Assembly (NCBI RefSeq): GCF_001402875.1
Contig: NZ_CP012946.1
Span: 970,001-1,034,000 of the forward strand
DNA: 64,000 nucleotides
Reading direction: 5' to 3'
From: Blastochloris viridis
GTDB taxonomy: Bacteria > Pseudomonadota > Alphaproteobacteria > Rhizobiales > Xanthobacteraceae
Shown here: positions 56,413-64,000 of the stretch, piece by piece
Layout of the letters: each line of letters starts with the position of its first letter
How positions within the stretch are numbered: position 1 is the stretch's first letter
Position numbers and translations under genes: made by a program
The notes under the pieces: model-generated
Database searches by the model: none
What the model saw: the letters and a program-made list of their open reading frames with translations, nothing else
Told to the model about the DNA's origin: nothing

Positions 56413-57065
56413 AACTCGACCTGTCCCTTTACGTCCTGATCGATCCCGACCAGACCTTCGGCTTTGACCCGGTGGCGCTGGCGCGCGCCGCGGCAAGCGG
56501 CGGTGCCACCGTGATCCAGCTGCGCGACAAGGGCGGCGCGATCCGCCGCACCATTGCGCTGGCGGCGGCGCTGAAGGCGGCGCTGGCGCCGATGGGGGTG
56601 CCGCTGCTGGTCAACGATCGCGTCGACATCGCCGCGGCCGCCGGCGCTGACGGCGTCCACCTCGGCCAGGACGACATCGAGCCGGCGCTGGCGCGGCGGC
56701 TGCTCGGGCCGCGCGCCATCATCGGCCAGACCGTGAAGAGCGCCGCGCATGTTGCGGCGGTGCCGCTCGGCGCGGTCGATTATGTCGCGGTCGGCGGAGT
56801 GTTCGCGACGCTATCGAAGACCAATCCCGATCCGCCGCTCGGGCTGGGTGGCCTTGCGGCCCGCATCGCCGAGCTTCGGGCGCGCAAAGCCGCTTTGCCG
56901 ATTGCGGCGATTGCCGGCATCGATGCCGCCAACGCCGGGTCGGTGATCGCGGCCGGCGCCGACGGCGTCGCGCTGATCTCGGCCATCGCCAAGGCGTCCG
57001 ACCCGGCCGCCGCTGCGGCGGCGGTGCGCCGCGCGGTCGACCGGGCGCGTGAGACGGCGCCATGA
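56409..57065 (+). CDS. thiE: Thiamine-phosphate synthase ThiE
   Basis: Joins HMP pyrophosphate and thiazole phosphate to thiamine phosphate. The 218-residue TIM-barrel protein shows [77 protein letters not shown] and [17 protein letters not shown]. These are the full set of substrate and pyrophosphate-binding segments. It overlaps thiM upstream and thiD downstream by ATGA, so the three proteins are made in coupled fashion. Confidence 0.96.
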   Translation: MKLDLSLYVLIDPDQTFGFDPVALARAAASGGATVIQLRDKGGAIRRTIALAAALKAALAPMGVPLLVNDRVDIAAAAGADGVHLGQDDIEPALARRLLGPRAIIGQTVKSAAHVAAVPLGAVDYVAVGGVFATLSKTNPDPPLGLGGLAARIAELRARKAALPIAAIAGIDAANAGSVIAAGADGVALISAIAKASDPAAAAAAVRRAVDRARETAP

Positions 57066-57859
57066 CCGCGATTGCCGTCACCATCGCGGGGTCGGATTCC
57101 GGCGGCGGCGCCGGCATCCAGGCGGATCTGAAGACGTTCTCGGCGCTCGGTGTCTATGGCGCCAGCGTCATCGCCGCGCTCACCGCCCAGAACACCCTCG
57201 GCGTCCAGGGCATTTTCGACGTGCCGCCGGCGTTCGTGACGGCGCAGATCGACAGCGTGTTCGCCGATCTCCGGGTCGGCGCGGTAAAGATCGGCATGCT
57301 GTCGCGGCCGGAGACCATTGCCGCGGTGGCGGCGGGCCTCGACCGCTGGCAGGCCCAAAACGTGGTGCTCGATCCAGTGATGGTGGCGACGTCTGGCGAC
57401 CGGCTGATCACGCCGGATGCCATCGCCGCCCTGACGCGGCTGCTGATGCCGCGGGCGCTGGTGGCGACGCCCAATCTGCACGAGGCCGCCGCGCTGCTCG
57501 ATGCCGCGGTGGCGCGGGACGAAGCGGAGATGCGCGCGCAGGGCGAGGCGATCCTCAAGCTCGGGCCGCGGGCGGTGCTGATCAAGGGGGGGCATTTCGC
57601 CGGGCCGGAGGCGGTCGACCTGCTGATCCAGCCGGGGCGCGTCGACCGGCTGGCGTCGCCGCGGCTCGACACGCCCAATACTCACGGCACCGGCTGCACG
57701 CTGTCGTCTGCACTCGCCGCCGGGTTGGCCAAGGGGCTGGCGCTGGAGCCGGCCACCGCCGCGGCCAAGGATTACGTCGCCAAGGCCATCGCGGCGTCGG
57801 TGCGGCTGAAGGTCGGCGAGGGCCGGGGGCCGACCCATCATTTCCATGCGTGGTGGTAA
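57062..57859 (+). CDS. thiD: Hydroxymethylpyrimidine (phosphate) kinase ThiD
   Basis: Phosphorylates HMP and HMP phosphate to the pyrophosphate used by ThiE. The 265-residue ribokinase-fold protein opens [20 protein letters not shown], then [63 protein letters not shown] and the C-terminal ATP/phosphate loop [20 protein letters not shown]. No tandem TenA or ThiE domain is fused. Last gene of the riboswitch-controlled operon. Confidence 0.97.
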   Translation: MTAIAVTIAGSDSGGGAGIQADLKTFSALGVYGASVIAALTAQNTLGVQGIFDVPPAFVTAQIDSVFADLRVGAVKIGMLSRPETIAAVAAGLDRWQAQNVVLDPVMVATSGDRLITPDAIAALTRLLMPRALVATPNLHEAAALLDAAVARDEAEMRAQGEAILKLGPRAVLIKGGHFAGPEAVDLLIQPGRVDRLASPRLDTPNTHGTGCTLSSALAAGLAKGLALEPATAAAKDYVAKAIAASVRLKVGEGRGPTHHFHAWW

Positions 57860-57905
57860 CCGGGCGAGACGCCGCCTGGCGCTGCCGCAACTCGGCCGGA
57901 CGCGT

Positions 57906-57934
57906 GATGGGCGACGCGGATCGCGCCGCCCATC
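57906..57934. terminator. Bidirectional hairpin between thiD and the microprotein pair
   Basis: GATGGGCG (57906-57913) pairs with CGCCCATC (57927-57934), with an inner GCG/CGC extension. It sits between the convergent ends of thiD (+) and the first microprotein (-). No strong T run on either side. Confidence 0.45.
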
Positions 57935-57938
57935 TTGG

Positions 57939-58022
57939 TCAGGTCAGGAAGAACGGCACCACCAGCACGGCGCCGGCGGCGGCGATCATCACCTTTTCGG
58001 TGGTGGAGAGGATATCGGACAT
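57939..58022 (-). CDS. Single-helix membrane microprotein A
   Basis: 27-residue protein: a short polar start with TTEKVM, then a hydrophobic helix with GAVLVVPFFLT at its end. AGGAG lies seven to eight bases before its ATG (58022), embedded in ACAGGAGAC, a strong ribosome site, and the codons give one clean membrane-spanning helix. It is a paralogue of the microprotein 128 bases upstream: E-K and V-P-F-F align with identical spacing (12 residues). Too short for usual gene callers. Function unknown; it could be a subunit of a membrane complex. Real expression is supported by the ribosome site and the duplication, not by any data. Confidence 0.6.
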   Translation of the reverse strand: MSDILSTTEKVMIAAAGAVLVVPFFLT

Positions 58023-58087
58023 TGTGACGTCTCCTGTTGGTCGCGGGGGAAGGGCCGTCTTTGTTGGTGGTTCAGTCATCGCCCGAT

Positions 58088-58104
58088 CCCGGCATTGTGC
58101 CGGG
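58088..58104. repeat. CCCGGCA/TGCCGGG hairpin between the microprotein genes
   Basis: A perfect 7-bp stem with a 3-base loop lies in the 128-base gap between the two microprotein genes and could modulate expression of the second gene of the pair. Confidence 0.35.
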
Positions 58105-58150
58105 TATGGCGACGAGATCCGACGGTGACGGTCGCTGAGATTTTCGTTCG

Positions 58151-58240
58151 TTACATCCAGAAGAATGGAACGAACAGAATGGCGGCCGAAAGGCCTACGG
58201 CAGCTTTTTCGCTGAAGGACGTCGGGGGAAGCTTGAACAT
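58151..58240 (-). CDS. Single-helix membrane microprotein B
   Basis: 29-residue protein beginning MFKLPPTSFSEKAAVGLS and ending in ILFVPFFWM. It has one hydrophobic helix after an amphipathic start, with E-K and V-P-F-F at the same spacing as in microprotein A. ACAGGAGAT precedes ATG 58240 by eight bases, the same ribosome-site context as gene A, so the two arose by duplication of a whole unit. It is the first gene of the pair on the minus strand. No histidine that could bind a chlorophyll is present. Function unknown. Confidence 0.6.
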   Translation of the reverse strand: MFKLPPTSFSEKAAVGLSAAILFVPFFWM

Positions 58241-58558
58241 CGGAGATCTCCTGTTTGAAGCGTTGACGTAACTTCGTTCGGTGTTGCCGAGCCACAGGGG
58301 AAATTTTTTGCCTAAGCTGGAGCTGTGGCGGGCGAAGTCGCCAGTGTCGGCGTGCTTCTACTGGTTATTACGACCCGAATTCCGCTTAGATCATGCCGGG
58401 GGATAACAGATACGTGAGGCCGGCGTGAGCGATGATGATGCCGCCGTCCGGCCGGTTACCGGCGCCGCCGGCGGCCACGCGCGGCTGTCGGTTGCACCGC
58501 GGCGGAGGGCCGGCTAGTCCTGTGGTCAGGCTTGGGGCGCGGGCCGAGGGGAGGCGAC
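58241..58558. other. Divergent intergenic region before the XRE-cupin gene
   Basis: About 318 bases with no RBS-preceded frame recognised. It must hold the promoters of the microprotein pair (-) and the XRE-cupin gene (+). An A/T run GGAAATTTTTTGCC near 58300-58313 is the only AT-rich patch. Confidence 0.4.
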
Positions 58559-59173
58559 ATGCCGGGACGGGGTGCTTTCCGAGCGGGGCTCGACGAGGGC
58601 GCACAGCAACTCACCGGCCAGCTCGGCAAGACCGTCCAGCGGCTGCGCAAAGCCTACAATCTGTCGCTGTCGGACCTCGCCGAGCAGTCCGGCGTCGCCA
58701 AGTCGATCATCAGCCAGATCGAGCGCAACGAGACCAATCCGACGCTGGCCACCATCTGGCGGCTCAGCCAGGCGCTCGACGTTTCGATCGAGCGCTTCCT
58801 GGCCTCGTCCGAGGACCATCCCTTTATCGAGAAGCTGAGCCGCGGCGACACGCCGCTTCTGGTGTCCGAGGACGGCAGGGTGCGGCTCGCCATCATCGGC
58901 TGGATCAAGACGGTCGAATGGCTGCAGTGGTACGACCTCGTCGCCGAACCAGGCGGACTGCTGGAATCCGACGGCCACCAGCGCGGCTCGGTGGAGTGCC
59001 TGTCGGTGATCTCTGGCACCCTCGAGGTCGAAGCCGGCGACATCATCGAGCGCGCCGGCCCCGGCGAGACGCTGCGCTACCGCTGCGACCGCCGCCACAT
59101 CGTGCGCAATCTTGGCCCCGCGCCGGCCCACGCCACCATGGTGTGCATCCTGAAAGCGGCGGTGATGGAGTAG
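58559..59173 (+). CDS. XRE family regulator with C-terminal cupin domain
   Basis: 204-residue transcription factor. The N-terminal helix-turn-helix (about residues 20-80) reads TVQRLRKAYNLSLSDLAEQS, then VAKSIISQIERNETNPTLAT and WRLSQALDVSIERFL, as in SinR/PuuR-like proteins. The C terminus (about 130-200) is a small cupin barrel (LSVISGTLEVEAGDIIERAG, then DRRHIVRNLG), likely the sensor for a small metabolite. Similar proteins control polyamine, amino-acid or sugar-acid genes. ATG 58559 has GGGGAGG just before it. Target unknown; divergent microprotein genes are candidates only by position. Confidence 0.88.
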   Translation: MPGRGAFRAGLDEGAQQLTGQLGKTVQRLRKAYNLSLSDLAEQSGVAKSIISQIERNETNPTLATIWRLSQALDVSIERFLASSEDHPFIEKLSRGDTPLLVSEDGRVRLAIIGWIKTVEWLQWYDLVAEPGGLLESDGHQRGSVECLSVISGTLEVEAGDIIERAGPGETLRYRCDRRHIVRNLGPAPAHATMVCILKAAVME

Positions 59174-59293
59174 AGATCTCTGCGTCATCCCGGCCGAGCA
59201 TCGTGAGAGCCGGGATCGTCAGGCGAGTTGGCGCGTCTTGTTGTCTACGATGCCGGCTCGCGCGGCTTTTCGCCGCTTGCCCGGGACGACGAA
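59173..59293. repeat. Dispersed intergenic repeat, copy 3
   Basis: Contains GCGTCATCCCGGCCGAGCAT, GAGCCGGGATCGTC, GATGCCGGCTCGCGCGGC and TTGCCCGGGACGACGAAG, the same modules as the copies at 7200-7396 and 39413-39540. It lies between convergent genes. Confidence 0.6.
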
Positions 59294-59299
59294 GCTGGC

Positions 59300-59965
59300 T
59301 CACCCCGCCGGAATGCGCGCCGGGTCGCCGCCGAGGCCGCGCACCACCAGCTGCAGCGTCTGTTCGAGGTCGTTGTCCTCGCGGTTGCGCAGGCATTGTT
59401 CGATGAGCTGCGGGTGGAAGAACGCTGCGAACGCGCCGAACGCTGGCTTGGCGAACCGGGTGGCGTCGGGGGCGAACTCGCCGGTAGCGGCGCCAGCGGC
59501 GAGGATGTCGGCGACGATGGCGGCGAACGCCTCAATGTAATAGTGCACCACGCCCCAGTTCTCATCCATCGACACCGCCACCATGTCGTGCAGCTTGCGG
59601 TCGTCGAGGAACAGGGCGCAGCTCTGGATGTGGACGGTACGCACCATGTGGACCAGCCGCGCGGTCGCCGGCTCGGGGCCTGCCGCCACCTGCCGGGCGA
59701 TACCGAGCAGGCGATGGACCAGGCTCGTCGCCACCTCCTCGTTGATGGCGCCCTTGGAGGGGAAGAAGCGGTAGACGTTGGCCGGCGACATGCCAAGCTC
59801 GCGGGCGATGTCGGACACCGTGGTCTTCTGGTAGCCGTAGAGCCGGAACAGCCGCTCGGCGGTCTCGACGATGCGGGCGCGGGTATCGCGCGCCTCCGGC
59901 GTGTCGGCGCCCGAGCGCAGCGGCGCGACGCGATCCTCACCACATTGCGCGTCCAATTGGCCCAC
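59300..59965 (-). CDS. TetR family transcriptional regulator
   Basis: 221-residue repressor. The N-terminal TetR helix-turn-helix reads RARIVETAERLFRLYGYQKT, TVSDIARELGMSPANVYRFF and PSKGAINEEV. The C-terminal ligand domain (about 80-210) is helical, with SCALFLDDRKLHDMVAVS and EAFAAIVADILAAGAATGEF, like the AcrR-type TetR_C domains. GTG 59965 is used because GGAGG lies eight bases upstream; no ATG offers a better site. It is divergent from an RND efflux pair and probably represses it; an inverted repeat in the shared region (60072-60093) is a candidate operator. Ligand unknown. Confidence 0.88.
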   Translation of the reverse strand: MGQLDAQCGEDRVAPLRSGADTPEARDTRARIVETAERLFRLYGYQKTTVSDIARELGMSPANVYRFFPSKGAINEEVATSLVHRLLGIARQVAAGPEPATARLVHMVRTVHIQSCALFLDDRKLHDMVAVSMDENWGVVHYYIEAFAAIVADILAAGAATGEFAPDATRFAKPAFGAFAAFFHPQLIEQCLRNREDNDLEQTLQLVVRGLGGDPARIPAG

Positions 59966-60071
59966 GACCTGCCTCCTGGTTTCCTTTTTGCGGTCCCGTT
60001 GGGCGGTCGTCAACGCCTTGCCGGCAGGCTGCCGCCTGGAACCGCGACCGGCCAGCGTTATATATGACCTA

Positions 60072-60093
60072 TGACGTTTATTGACAATCGTCA
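60072..60093. promoter_or_regulatory. Inverted repeat between TetR and RND genes, candidate operator
   Basis: TGACG (60072-60076) and CGTCA (60089-60093) flank 12 bases, in an AT-rich patch holding TTGACAAT. It overlaps the likely promoter between the TetR gene and the adaptor, as expected for a TetR-controlled efflux operon. Confidence 0.45.
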
Positions 60094-60133
60094 CTCATCA
60101 TTTATGCTGCCGGGCTCCGATGGAGATCCCCCA

Positions 60134-61225
60134 ATGCTCGCCACCTTGGCTTCGCCGCGTTCCGGTCCTTGGCTGGTATTGGCGCTGTCGCTTGCCGTGG
60201 CCGCCTGCACCGACGGCAAGGCCAAGCACGCTGCCGACGAGCCGCGCACGGTGCGGGTCGAGACCGTTCGGCTGACGGCGCTTGCCTCCTCGCTCACCCT
60301 CACCGGCACCGTCCGCGCCCGTTACGAGATCCCGATGGCATTCCGGGTGGGCGGCAAGATCGCGGCCCGGCTGGTCGATCCCGGCGCGCGGGTCAAGGCC
60401 GGCCAGACGCTGGCGCGGCTTGAGGCGGACGACTACCGGCTGGCGCTACGCGCCGCCGAGGCCGATGTGCGCTCGGCCGAGGCCGAGACGGAACGGGCCA
60501 CGGCGCAAGAGTCCCGCACCCGCGAGCTGACCGCCAAGGGCCATTCCTCGCAGGCCGCCAACGATCAGGCGGTATCCACTGCCCGCGCCGCGCGCGAGCG
60601 GCTCGACGCGGCGAAAAGCCAGCGCGAGATCGCCGCCAACAAGCTGGCCTACACCGAGCTGGTCGCCGAGGCCGACGGCGTGGTGATGAGCGTGGCGGCC
60701 GAGCCGGGCCAGGTGGTGGCCGAAGGCCGCGCCGTGCTGACGCTTGCCACCGGCGAAGCGCGCGAGGCGGTGGTTGCGGTGCCGGAAAGCCGGCTGCCGG
60801 CGCTCGGCTCCGGCGAGGCCAAGGTGACGTTCTGGGCGATGCCCGGCCGCACCGTGACGGCAAAGCTGCGCGAATTGTCGCCGGAGGCCGACGCGGTGAC
60901 GCGCACCTTCCTCGCCCGCTTCATTCTCGACGGTGCCAGCGATCTGCCGCTCGGCATCACCGCGCAGGTGACGCTGGCGCCGAAGGCGATTGCCGAGGTT
61001 GCGCAGATCCCCGCCACCGCGGTGTGGTGGCGCGGCGATCAGGCGATGGTTTGGGTCGCCGACGACGCGGCCAGCCGGCTGATCGAGCGACGCGTCGACA
61101 TCGTGCGGCTCGGCTCCGAGCGCGCCGCGGTGCGCGGCGAACTCAACGACGGCGACAAGGTGGTGGTGCTCGGCGTCCATCGCCTCGACGCCACCATGCC
61201 GATCCGCCTCTCCGAGCTGCATTGA
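60134..61225 (+). CDS. RND efflux periplasmic adaptor lipoprotein
   Basis: 363-residue membrane-fusion protein. A lipoprotein signal (WLVLALSLAVAAC) ends at Cys25, giving the V-A-A-C lipobox. The lipoyl halves are EIPMAFRVGGKIAARLVDPG and LVAEADGVVMSVAAEPGQVV, separated by a helical hairpin (AEADVRSAEAETERATAQES, ARERLDAAKSQREIA). GGAG lies nine bases before ATG 60134; in-frame starts upstream fall within the operator region. The pump gene follows after 96 bases. The hairpin is shorter than in AcrA; divergent TetR regulation suggests inducible efflux. Substrate unknown. Confidence 0.92.
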   Translation: MLATLASPRSGPWLVLALSLAVAACTDGKAKHAADEPRTVRVETVRLTALASSLTLTGTVRARYEIPMAFRVGGKIAARLVDPGARVKAGQTLARLEADDYRLALRAAEADVRSAEAETERATAQESRTRELTAKGHSSQAANDQAVSTARAARERLDAAKSQREIAANKLAYTELVAEADGVVMSVAAEPGQVVAEGRAVLTLATGEAREAVVAVPESRLPALGSGEAKVTFWAMPGRTVTAKLRELSPEADAVTRTFLARFILDGASDLPLGITAQVTLAPKAIAEVAQIPATAVWWRGDQAMVWVADDAASRLIERRVDIVRLGSERAAVRGELNDGDKVVVLGVHRLDATMPIRLSELH

Positions 61226-61250
61226 GATGCGCAAACGCGCCGCGCGCGCC

Positions 61251-61277
61251 TTCCCTCTCCCGCAAGGGGAGAGGGAA
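61251..61277. repeat. CCCTCTCC/GGAGAGGG hairpin between adaptor and pump genes
   Basis: TTCCCTCTCC (61251-61260) pairs with GGAGAGGGAA (61268-61277). This CCCTCTCC...GGAGAGGG hairpin is a frequent intergenic repeat in GC-rich proteobacteria and may slow transcription between the two genes. Confidence 0.55.
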
Positions 61278-61321
61278 AGAACACAGATGAGCCGCTCGTC
61301 CGGATTGGAGTTGTTACTCGA

Positions 61322-64000
61322 ATGTCCCGCTTCAATCTGTCGGCCTGGGCGGTGCGGCATCAGGCGCTGGTGCTGTTTCTCATCATCGTGCTCGCGCTGT
61401 CCGGCGCGTGGTCCTACACCAAGCTCGGCCGCAACGAGGACCCCAGCTTCACCGTCAAGGTGATGGTGGTCACCGCGGTGTGGCCGGGCGCCACCGCCGA
61501 CGAGATGAACCGCCAGGTCGCCGACCCGATCGAGCGGCGGCTGCAGACGCTGCCCTGGCTCGATTACGTCAAGACCTACACCCGCCCCGGCTTCGTCGCG
61601 CTGCAGGTGGTGCTGAAGGACGCCGCGCCGCCGCGCGACGTTGGCGAGTTGTGGTACCAGGTCCGCAAGAAGGTCGGCGACATCAAGGGCGATCTGCCCT
61701 CGGGCGTGGTCGGCCCGTCCTTCAACGACGAATATTCCGACGTCTATATCGCGGTGTTCACCCTCACCGCGCCCGAGGCCAAGGAGGCCGACCTCGTCAC
61801 CGCCGCCGAGCGGGTGCGGATGGGGCTGTTGCGCGTTCCCGACGTCGAGAAGGTCGAACTGCTCGGCGAGCAGGCGCGCCGCATCTTCGTCGACATCTCC
61901 AACGCCAAGCTGGCCCAGCTCGGGCTGACGCCGCAGACGATCATCGATGCGTTGTCGCGCCAGAACGCGGTGGTGCCGGCCGGCTCGTACGACACCGCCA
62001 GCGAGCGCGTCACCATTCGCGTCACCGGCGCGCTGGCAGGCGTCGACGCGGTGAAGGCGGTGCCGGCGGCGGCGAGCGGGCGGTCGCTGCGGCTCGGCGA
62101 CATCGCCGAGGTCTCGGCCGGGCTGGAGGATCCGCCGAGCTTTCGGATTCGCAAGGACCGCGAGCGCGCGTTGGCGCTGGCGGTGGCGATGAGGCACGGT
62201 GCCAACGTCATCGCGCTCGGCGAGCATCTTGCCGCGGCCGAGGCCGAGCTGCGCCGCGAACTGCCGGTTGGCTTCGAGCTTAGCCAAGTCACCAATCAGG
62301 CCGAGGTGGTCGAGGAGGCGATCTCGGAATTCGTGTTCAAGTTCGTGGTGGCGGTGTCGATCGTGCTGGTCGTGTCGTTCGCCTCGCTGGGCCTGCGCAC
62401 CGGGGTGGTGGTGGCGCTGGCGGTGCCGCTGACGCTGGCCGGTACCTTCACCGCGATGCTCGTGTTCGGCATCGATCTGCAGCGGGTGTCGCTCGGTGCG
62501 TTGATCCTGTCGCTCGGGCTTCTGGTCGACGATGCCATTATCGCCATCGAGATGATGGTGGTGAAGATCGAGCAGGGCTGGGAGCGCACCAAGGCGGCGA
62601 CGTTCGCCTGGGAGTCGACGGCGTTTCCGATGCTGTTCGGCACGCTGGTGACGGCGGCGGGCTTCCTGCCGGTCGGCCTGGCGGCGTCCTCCACCGGCGA
62701 ATATGCCGGTGGCATCTTCCACGTCGTCACCATTGCGCTGATCATCTCGTGGTTCGTGGCGGTGATCTTCACGCCGTTCCTCGGCATGCACCTGTTGCCG
62801 AAATCGCTGGAGGCGAAGGCCAAGGCGTTTGGCCACGACGAGCACGCCATCTACCAGACCCCGGCCTACCAGCGGCTGCGCGGCGGCGTGCGCTTTGCCA
62901 TGCGCCACAAGCGGGCGGTGGTGGCGGCGACCTTTCTGCTGCTCGTCGGCGCCAGCGTCGGCCTGAAGCTGGTGCCGCAACAGTTCTTCCCGTCGTCGAC
63001 CCGGCCGGAGCTGTTGGTCGAACTGCGTGGGCCGGAGGGCGCCTCGTTCGCGCTGGCCGATGCCGAGGCACGCAAGATCGAGGCGATGCTGGCCGACGAT
63101 GCCGATGTCGCCTGGTACACCAGCTATATCGGCGCCGGGGCACCGCGGTTCTTCCTTGCCTTCAACCCGACGCTGCCCAACCCGAACTATGCGCTGGTGC
63201 TGGTTCAGACCAAGGGCGGGGCGGCGCGCGAGCGCGTCCACGACAAGCTTCTTGCCTATGGCGGGCGCGAGGAGGGCGCGGCCAAGCTGCGCGTCAGCCG
63301 GCTCGAAATGGGGCCGCCGGTCGGCTATCCGGTGCAGTTCCGCGTCTCCGGCACCGACCTTGGCGATATCCGCCGCACCGCCGAGGACCTGCGGCGGGTG
63401 ATGCGGGCCGACCGCCGCACCCGCGACGTCGAACTCGATTGGGGCGAGCGCGCCAAGACCGTCGAACTCCAGGTCGACCAGGAGCGGGCGCGGCTGCTCG
63501 GGCTCGACACCCGCGATGTGGCGCTGGCGCTGCAGATGCTGCTGTCGGGCTATGAGACCACCGAGGTGCGCGAGGGCACCCGGCAGGTGGCGGTTATGGT
63601 GCGGGCGGCACCGGAGGAGCGCCTCAAGCTCGACCATCTCGACGATCTGGTGGTGGCCTCGCGCGACGGCCGCGCCATTCCCGTCAGCCAGGTGGCGCGG
63701 GTGGTTTATGGCGCCGAGGACCCCATCATTTGGAAGCGCAACCGCGAAATGGTGCTCACCGTGCGCGCCGACGTCATCCATGGCGTGCAGGGGCCGGACG
63801 TCACCGCCGACCTCCTGACGCGGCTGCCGAAGGAGATGAAGCCGCTGCCGGTCGGCGTGCGCATCGAGGCCGGCGGGGCGTATGAGGAGAGCGCGCGCGC
63901 CAATGGCGCGCTGTTCGCGGTGTTTCCGCTGATGGTCGTCGCCATGCTGGTGCTGATCATGATCCAGGTGCAGAGCTTCTCGCGCGCCGTGCTGGTGTTC
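61322..64000 (+). CDS. RND family efflux pump, partial (runs off the window)
   Basis: First 893 codons of an inner-membrane RND transporter; the 3' end lies beyond the window. It opens MSRFNLSAWAVRHQALVLFL and KLGRNEDPSFTVKVMVV, with MNRQVADPIERRLQTLPWLD, then the membrane segment EFVFKFVVAVSIVLVVSF and LILSLGLLVDDAIIAIEMMV (helix 4 with the Asp pair of the proton relay). The second porter half and the next helices are present to the edge. It is more divergent from AcrB than the pump at 50363 and resembles the second, less-studied RND group. It is the partner of the adjacent adaptor. Start ATG 61322. Confidence 0.93.
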   Translation, partial: MSRFNLSAWAVRHQALVLFLIIVLALSGAWSYTKLGRNEDPSFTVKVMVVTAVWPGATADEMNRQVADPIERRLQTLPWLDYVKTYTRPGFVALQVVLKDAAPPRDVGELWYQVRKKVGDIKGDLPSGVVGPSFNDEYSDVYIAVFTLTAPEAKEADLVTAAERVRMGLLRVPDVEKVELLGEQARRIFVDISNAKLAQLGLTPQTIIDALSRQNAVVPAGSYDTASERVTIRVTGALAGVDAVKAVPAAASGRSLRLGDIAEVSAGLEDPPSFRIRKDRERALALAVAMRHGANVIALGEHLAAAEAELRRELPVGFELSQVTNQAEVVEEAISEFVFKFVVAVSIVLVVSFASLGLRTGVVVALAVPLTLAGTFTAMLVFGIDLQRVSLGALILSLGLLVDDAIIAIEMMVVKIEQGWERTKAATFAWESTAFPMLFGTLVTAAGFLPVGLAASSTGEYAGGIFHVVTIALIISWFVAVIFTPFLGMHLLPKSLEAKAKAFGHDEHAIYQTPAYQRLRGGVRFAMRHKRAVVAATFLLLVGASVGLKLVPQQFFPSSTRPELLVELRGPEGASFALADAEARKIEAMLADDADVAWYTSYIGAGAPRFFLAFNPTLPNPNYALVLVQTKGGAARERVHDKLLAYGGREEGAAKLRVSRLEMGPPVGYPVQFRVSGTDLGDIRRTAEDLRRVMRADRRTRDVELDWGERAKTVELQVDQERARLLGLDTRDVALALQMLLSGYETTEVREGTRQVAVMVRAAPEERLKLDHLDDLVVASRDGRAIPVSQVARVVYGAEDPIIWKRNREMVLTVRADVIHGVQGPDVTADLLTRLPKEMKPLPVGVRIEAGGAYEESARANGALFAVFPLMVVAMLVLIMIQVQSFSRAVLVF

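Noticed and set aside
58386..58604. Minus-strand frame ending AHAGLTYLLSPGMI as a third microprotein
   Set aside because: It has no ribosome site and no E-K / V-P-F-F pattern like the two neighbouring microproteins.
61408..62283. Open frame within the second RND pump
   Set aside because: It is a shifted frame of the real pump, which starts at 61322 and continues past the window edge.

Overview
The window is a GC-rich (high-60s percent by eye), densely coded chromosomal segment of an alphaproteobacterium, most likely order Hyphomicrobiales (Rhizobiales). The grounds are an Irr-type iron box in front of a membrane-bound ferritin (mbfA), a DnaG whose zinc-ribbon ligands are all replaced, a rpoD-dnaG / yqeY-carA neighbourhood, and several intergenic repeats of a style familiar from Bradyrhizobium and Rhodopseudomonas relatives. 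A complete-looking menFDHBCE set is unusual in this class. Menaquinone in an alphaproteobacterium points towards phototrophs such as Blastochloris, but no photosynthesis gene is present, so that genus is only an inference. No phage, transposase or CRISPR array was seen.

Layout. 0.1-7.2 kb: housekeeping genes rpoD and dnaG (minus), a brnT-brnA toxin-antitoxin pair, a GatB/YqeY protein and divergent carA. 7.2-14.2 kb: single genes (Uma2, mbfA, histidine phosphatase, LysE exporter, bluB, orphan HicB-like protein, small secreted protein, OhrR-type MarR regulator), with a structured gene-free stretch at 13.1-13.7 kb that may be a non-coding RNA. 14.4-23.2 kb: surface-glycan type genes (epimerase, two left-handed beta-helix acyltransferases, SGNH-like hydrolase) and an unusual minus-strand run of AsnB, acyl carrier protein, AMP-ligase and a divergent NadE. 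23.7 kb: tRNA-Thr(GGT). 23.9-31.3 kb: the menaquinone operon, largely coupled by 4-base overlaps. 31.7-48.9 kb: O-antigen/capsule region with glycosyltransferases, nucleotide-sugar dehydrogenase, O-antigen ligase/polymerase, WecA/WbpL-like transferase plus epimerase, UDP-glucuronate epimerase, HAD hydrolase, MsbA-like ABC exporter, transaldolase, WbpB- and WbpE-like enzymes and MurJ. 49.1-53.5 kb: an RND efflux pair. 53.7-57.9 kb: DMT transporter, AsnC-type ligand-binding protein, and a TPP riboswitch controlling thiM-thiE-thiD. 57.9-58.3 kb: two tandem, paralogous one-helix microproteins. 58.6-64 kb: XRE-cupin regulator, then a TetR regulator divergent from a second RND efflux pair whose pump runs off the window.

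How they work together. Three blocks stand out as pathways: menaquinone (chorismate to DHNA-CoA; menA and menG are not here), thiamine assembly/salvage under TPP control, and envelope polysaccharide synthesis in which WbpA/B/E-like steps to a diamino-uronic sugar are spread over several loci. The AsnB-ACP-ligase-NadE run looks like a dedicated adenylation/amidation module for a carrier-bound acyl group; its product cannot be deduced from sequence.
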